NCBI RefSeq assembly: GCF_036417845.1
Contig: NC_089990.1
Coordinates: 4,848,001-4,912,000, forward strand
From: Apteryx mantelli
Lineage: Eukaryota > Chordata > Aves > Apterygiformes > Apterygidae
Direction of reading: 5' to 3'
DNA: 64,000 nt
In this document: in pieces, positions 59,540-64,000 of the stretch
How the letters are laid out: each line of letters begins with the position of its first letter
Position numbering within the stretch: the first letter of the stretch is position 1
The notes under the pieces: model-generated
The model's database searches: none
What the model saw: the letters and a program-made list of their open reading frames with translations, nothing else
What the model was told of the DNA's origin: nothing
Position numbers and translations under genes: made by a program

Positions 59540-60060
59540 CTTTAGTTACATTCAGCTCCTTGTTAAGGTATCGGACAAAGCAGAGAGCTCGCGCCATTGC
59601 AAATGCACTATAGTGCAGGCCGCCAGCAGCTTGTTCTCGTTACTGTGACTGTGTTGTTTGAAAACTACCCCGATTTCTGTTCACCTGAACATTGGAAATA
59701 AAGTGGTGGGGAATCCAGAGGAGCGTGTTATTTTCATTACAGCAGCATTAGTCTGATTAGAAAAGGTGGCCCCAGTGCCACGGGAATTTTCTGCCCTCTC
59801 TCAGTGCTTCATTACTGGAGACATTAATCCAAAAAACAAACCCACCCCTCCTCCCCTGCTTCCCAAAATATCTCTTGCAGCTTGTATTCTCCTTCCCTGG
59901 CACAGTCTGTGAGCCGTCAGCTTGCCGACATGGTTCAGATGATTTTAAAACATCATCAGATAGTAGTCATGGGTAATTAATAGTCACGGATGTGTTTTCT
60001 GTGCACAAGTTTCACAGAACAAGGGCTGCCTTCCTCACTACGCACAACCTAAATACAGAA
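59540..60060. promoter_or_regulatory. Candidate conserved non-coding element
   Basis: Contains a 14-base perfect palindrome TGCACTATAGTGCA at 59604-59617, GTCTGATTAGAAAAGG near 59750, TCATTACTGGAGACATTAATCC near 59809 and GGTAATTAATAGTCACGG near 59971. It is repeat-free, with moderate G+C. The mixture of homeodomain words and balanced composition looks like an enhancer core. This is inference. Confidence 0.36.
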
Positions 60061-60840
60061 ATCTTCATCTGCAAGATGGTCCTGTAGTACTGCCAGCACA
60101 GGGCAGCTTTTGCTATTCTGTGCCTTCATGCCCTAAAATGGACAGAGGGTCTCATTTTCAGAAAGAACAGGAAAGAAATCCTCCAAGCCTGAAGGACAGC
60201 AAGAAAAGGAGTGGGCAAGGGCAGATGATGCACAGGGAAGTAATCACCCAAACTTAAGAAGTGAGACCCTTAAAGGAAACACAGAATTGAGCCTGGATAA
60301 TTTTCCAACTCATTAACTCTTGAAATGGAGACCAGAGCAAATTCCACATCTGGCCCCGAGTTTGCTGAAGTGCAGACGTGAGTCACATTGACATCTCCCA
60401 GCCCAAGGCTGTCCCCCACCATCTCATGCCCTGAAAGCCTGGAAGGACGAACAACCATCTCTTGCCCGTGCCGAGCCAGGAGAGCTTCGCCAGGCGACAG
60501 ATGCTTCTTTGGCTGGTCGATCATGCCAAAGTAGTGGGGAACAGCGGCAAGGTAGTGGCGCTGCGCGATGAGGAATGGACCCAGAGCGATGCATGGCACC
60601 AGGACTGGTGGCTCTTAAATTCTGCCTTACACAATCTTGTCCATGTTTTTTTAACAGCTCAAAAAGTTTGTGGCCAAGAGGGCCAAAATTAAAAAAGTCA
60701 CATGCATTTAGTCACCCCCAGTCCAAATTTAGGCACCTACATGCATTGCCCACTTTCCAGCTGGGCTAGACAGGGATTTGAGTTGTGAAGAGCTGAGCTC
60801 AGGCTTAGCAGGTTGCCTACACATTTCAGCATCCCACACA
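60061..60840. other. Non-coding stretch, no gene seen
   Basis: Mixed sequence. The frames at 60270-60599 (minus) and 60462-60692 (plus) overlap and have no recognisable domain. Nothing further was recognised. Confidence 0.6.
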
Positions 60841-61469
60841 GTTAATATCCACGACTGCGGCAACATAGCAACTAGTCTGTAATTAGTACAGACATTGCCA
60901 GAGCTGCCTTTGTATTACTTATGAGTCATGCTACTAAAATATTCTTTATTCATTATCCAAGTCCTTTTCATTCCGGTGCCAACCATTACCATGTTGCAAG
61001 CAACATAGGACTCTGTCAGGCTTGTCAAAGTCAAGTGCTTTCTGATAGGGATCTTCATATTTAATCTGACGAAGATTTACTTTACAAAAGAGTGAGATCA
61101 AAAAGGTTCATCGCTGCACAAAAGAAGAAAGAGAAACTTAAATGCATCGCCAAGTAAGGGATTTTCTCCTTGTTGCTTCCCCAGGCACTCAGCCACTGTT
61201 AGAGGAACCACTTTCAAACTTGGCTTAAATTGTTCTGTCAGTTAATTAAATTTCTGTATTTTAATGTCTTTCTAGTTAACTAGCGAGGAAAAAAGGCTCA
61301 TGATAAACCCAAGCTGAATATGAAACTTTTTTTTCATCTTTAACATAATACATGGAGCAGAAAGGAGAAAATGTGGCCAAAATGTATTATGACAAGCAAA
61401 TAAAAATAATATCAGGAAATTCCTTTGGGTAGATTCTAGGTCACTAGTATTTACTAAGATTTAATTTTT
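60841..61469. other. AT-rich non-coding stretch, possibly regulatory
   Basis: AT-rich with TCTGTAATTAGTACAG near 60875, GTCAGTTAATTAAATTTC near 61238, TCTAGTTAACTAGCG near 61271 and a T9 run near 61327. No repeat family was recognised. Enhancer identity is possible but untested. Confidence 0.5.
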
Positions 61470-61530
61470 TACTCACTGTGTCATTAAATCATTGGATTGG
61501 AAAGTCCTTGGGTCACTTCAAACCACTGTC
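61470..61530 (-). mobile_element. Probable CR1 3'-tail fragment, reversed
   Basis: AAATCATTGGATTGGAAAG, then GTCCTTGGGTCACTTCAAACCACTG, parallels the reverse complement of the CR1 3' end, where a (TAGAATCAT) tail is followed by a GGTTGGAAAAGACCT-like word and then a TCAAGTCCAACC-like word. About 50 bases can be followed. It is a short, old, non-coding scrap in minus orientation. Confidence 0.5.
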
Positions 61531-64000
61531 TCATTGATTACTTATTCCAAGAGCATCCTTAATACAGGATTGTCATTAGAGCTGACGACAACAGTCCCGA
61601 GATTTCCCTTGGCAGTGGGCTAATTGTCTAAATGTTCTTGCTGATCGAGAGGAACACTGACGGATTAATTTAGGCCCCCACATTCAGGTTTGCAAATAAA
61701 TGAGTAGGTTAGAAAAATGAAAAAATCTGATATCATCAGAAAAGTTCCTATGGGAAGCCCCGTTGAAAGTCAGTGCCATTCCCCAGCTTGCGTGCCGCCA
61801 GGTGCTCTCGAATGCAAAGGCCCTATGTGTTAAATTACTATGATTTTAAAGGCTGTGCCTTCTGGTGCTTTAGATCACATATTTCTCACTGCTGGGATGC
61901 TAGTTGCAGACTGAGGTGTCTCCTGTGTCTACTATTTTATGAGAATGGTATTTTCCTGTTCAGCTAATTTCATAATCTCATTGTGGTCTGCATTTCTAAA
62001 CTCAAAGTTTTTCTTGAATGTCACTGTTGTTTTCAGATTTATCTGTATACTTGAAGGACTCAATTTTACCACACAGTGAGGCTCCTTTCCTTTATATTTT
62101 GGAAGGTATATTCACAAATGCATCTGCTTCTGTGATCAAAAGAGTTGCTTCAATATATTTCAGCCATCTCTTGAATCCCTTGCTAATGACCATACAACCC
62201 TTGTCCTGGAAACAGAAAACTCTTTACTTTCCTGCTTAGCATGTATAATTGGTTAGTCTTCTAGCTTTGTTTTTCTGCTTCTGTTTCTACTCCTCTTTAC
62301 TCCTTGCTAATATACTTAGCATTTCTCTTCAGCCTTTTGAGACCTGCTATATTTATGCTTCGGCCACTCTCTCTCTCAGATCTGAACCACAGTCTCAGCT
62401 TTTTTTTCTGAGCCACGCAAGCATCAGCGAAGGAAAGAGCCATCCTCATACCTGTCGGTGCAAACCGGACTGATGCAACAGCATTGCTCATGCTACTGAT
62501 TCCCGAGTCAGGTCCGTAACCTATTATCTGTGTTGGAAGAAATCAAACCACCAGCCAAGGAAAATCTTTAAAATATTCAATTTAGCAATCTAGTTATTTC
62601 CCAATTAGAAAGGACATGGCAGAAATACAGTACAGAATGTTATCATGAAGAAAGGAAGAAAAATTCCAAAGCATCAATCTAGAAATGAAATGAAATTTCT
62701 ATTTTTAAGTCAAATCAAAGTTTCCTTTTTTTTCCCTCCATGTCGTCCATCTTCTTCCTTTCAATAAAATCCCTGGTTGCATCCATTTCTGAAAGCACAA
62801 AAGCTTGACACTAAAATGTAGCCTTTCAGGATAAATCAAACCCAAACTCAGTACCATCATTTCCTGTAAACACTAGAGCGTTGAAGAAATATATCCACAT
62901 CTTTATGAGGAAGGACAGCAGCTACTACTCCCAAATCAAAACCCAGCAGCCGTGGGTAACCAAGGAATCAAAAGTAAGTTTCTCTATGTTATGGGCCTGG
63001 CGTATGACAAAATGGGACCAAACAGGTCCTGTTGGTAGCTTTAAGGACAGTTAACTTGGCAAAGGGCTGTTGGAAGGTGTTGATGTGAGCACAGCCAAGC
63101 CCGTGTCCGCCAACGGAGGGGCCGGGTGCTCTGCTAGGAGCACCCTGAGCACGGAGCGGGTCTTTCCTCCACCGGGAAGGTGCCACCTTCGCTCTGCTGG
63201 TTCGGTGCAACGAGGGGAGAAGGGCAGAAACAAAGCAACCGGCAGGACCCACCTGATGAGCAGCCAAAAAAGTGCTGGTTTTACCCACCCTTTCCGTTCT
63301 CCCCTTTGCATGTGTTGTTTAACCAGCAATAAAACCACATGCACATGGGTTAAAGAACCAGCGGTCAGTTTAGCCTATAGAAATCAAGGTGCTTTCTAAT
63401 TAATAGGGGATCATTTGTGCCGAGCAAAGAGAGGCAGATAACTGAAAGGTACAGCTGCAAGAACAGTTGTGGCTTCTGGTTTTGAATCACGGCTGAAGGA
63501 GTTTAAAATAACCAAGAAGAATAAAAAACTACTTTTGAGAGCTAGAATAAGCTTCTCTATAGCTGTAAAAGACACTCAGTTGTAGGTTTCTTCATTAACT
63601 CATCTTGCTACAGAACAAATGAGGTTTCAAGGGGGAACTCAGAAATCATTTCTTCCACATGAAGAATTTGTGCATTTAATTCGTTGCAGTAAACCACCGT
63701 TCTGAATACTGAGGACATCTCTGTTAGCTAGGTTATGAAACAGCATATGCCTTAATGGCTTTTTTCTCCATTTAACTGGTAAAATATTTCCATTGCTATG
63801 ACAAGAAGAAAAGCACAATGGAGAATATCCCCGAACAAAATAAATTCCCAGTTTTCTAACCAGAGGTTGTGAGTGGAATAGCCAATATTGCCAGATTCAG
63901 CACAAAGGTGGGGATTTCAGTGTTACAGTGAACAAATAAAGCAAGAATGTTTCAGAGGAGCAGATAACATACAGGCAGGATTTAAAACAACATAAAAGAC
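61531..64000. other. Non-coding stretch, AT-rich
   Basis: AT-rich with short frames lacking recognisable domains (61773-62473 plus, 62989-63399 both strands). The 62500-62960 part is A-rich. The 63060-63270 part is GC-richer with several CpG. From 63370 to the end it is AT-rich with TTTCTAATTAATAGGGG near 63392. No gene runs off the right edge that I can support. Confidence 0.55.

Noticed and set aside
1..64000. tRNA genes, CRISPR arrays, bacterial operons or phage-like systems
   Set aside because: No regular direct repeat array, no A/B-box pair with cloverleaf potential, and no dense co-directional reading frames were seen on either strand. The composition is vertebrate.

Overview
The window is vertebrate nuclear DNA, most probably from a bird. 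I find no gene in it that I can support. It has no operons, ribosome-binding sites or dense reading frames. CpG is depleted over most of the length. Interspersed repeats are sparse, and the recognisable ones are worn, 5'-truncated CR1 retrotransposon pieces, as expected in an avian genome. A crocodilian or turtle source is less likely but not excluded. The bird call is inference from the CR1 text and low repeat load.

The layout alternates between two kinds of sequence. The first is AT-rich blocks of about 200 to 1000 bases with many TAAT-type homeodomain words, octamer-like words and few low-complexity tracts (for example 1485-1690, 9060-9480, 17370-17660, 22215-22530, 30655-31600, 34620-35260, 38440-39250, 46520-47220, 56430-56880 and 59540-60060). 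They look like conserved non-coding elements of a developmental-gene landscape, but conservation cannot be measured from one sequence. The second is GC-rich, CpG-bearing patches. The clearest is a CpG island at 4960-5690, interrupted by a nine-unit ATT microsatellite. Weaker patches lie at 7285-7700, 8330-8560, 9800-9900, 43840-44000, 44840-45100, 45660-45830, 50880-51420 and 51870-52080.

Mobile DNA: a CR1 3' tail at 37225-37354 (+), a CR1 endonuclease-start fragment at 43040-43190 (+), a probable CR1 tail at 61470-61530 (-), a doubtful one at 23388-23440 (+), and a few MIR/L2-like scraps. Simple repeats include C17 at 25136-25152, G13 at 40772-40784 and an A13-G10 junction at 29922-29944.

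No open frame has the look of a known protein. The longest, on the minus strand at 55373-56341, gives 322 codons from a TTG, or 310 from its first ATG at 56305. It is most likely fortuitous but is flagged. Some splice-acceptor-like sites precede short open stretches (4355-4545, 29143-29254, 44603-44796) and are offered only as exon hypotheses. The best functional reading is a gene-poor intergenic or intronic regulatory region. I see no convincing novel biological system.
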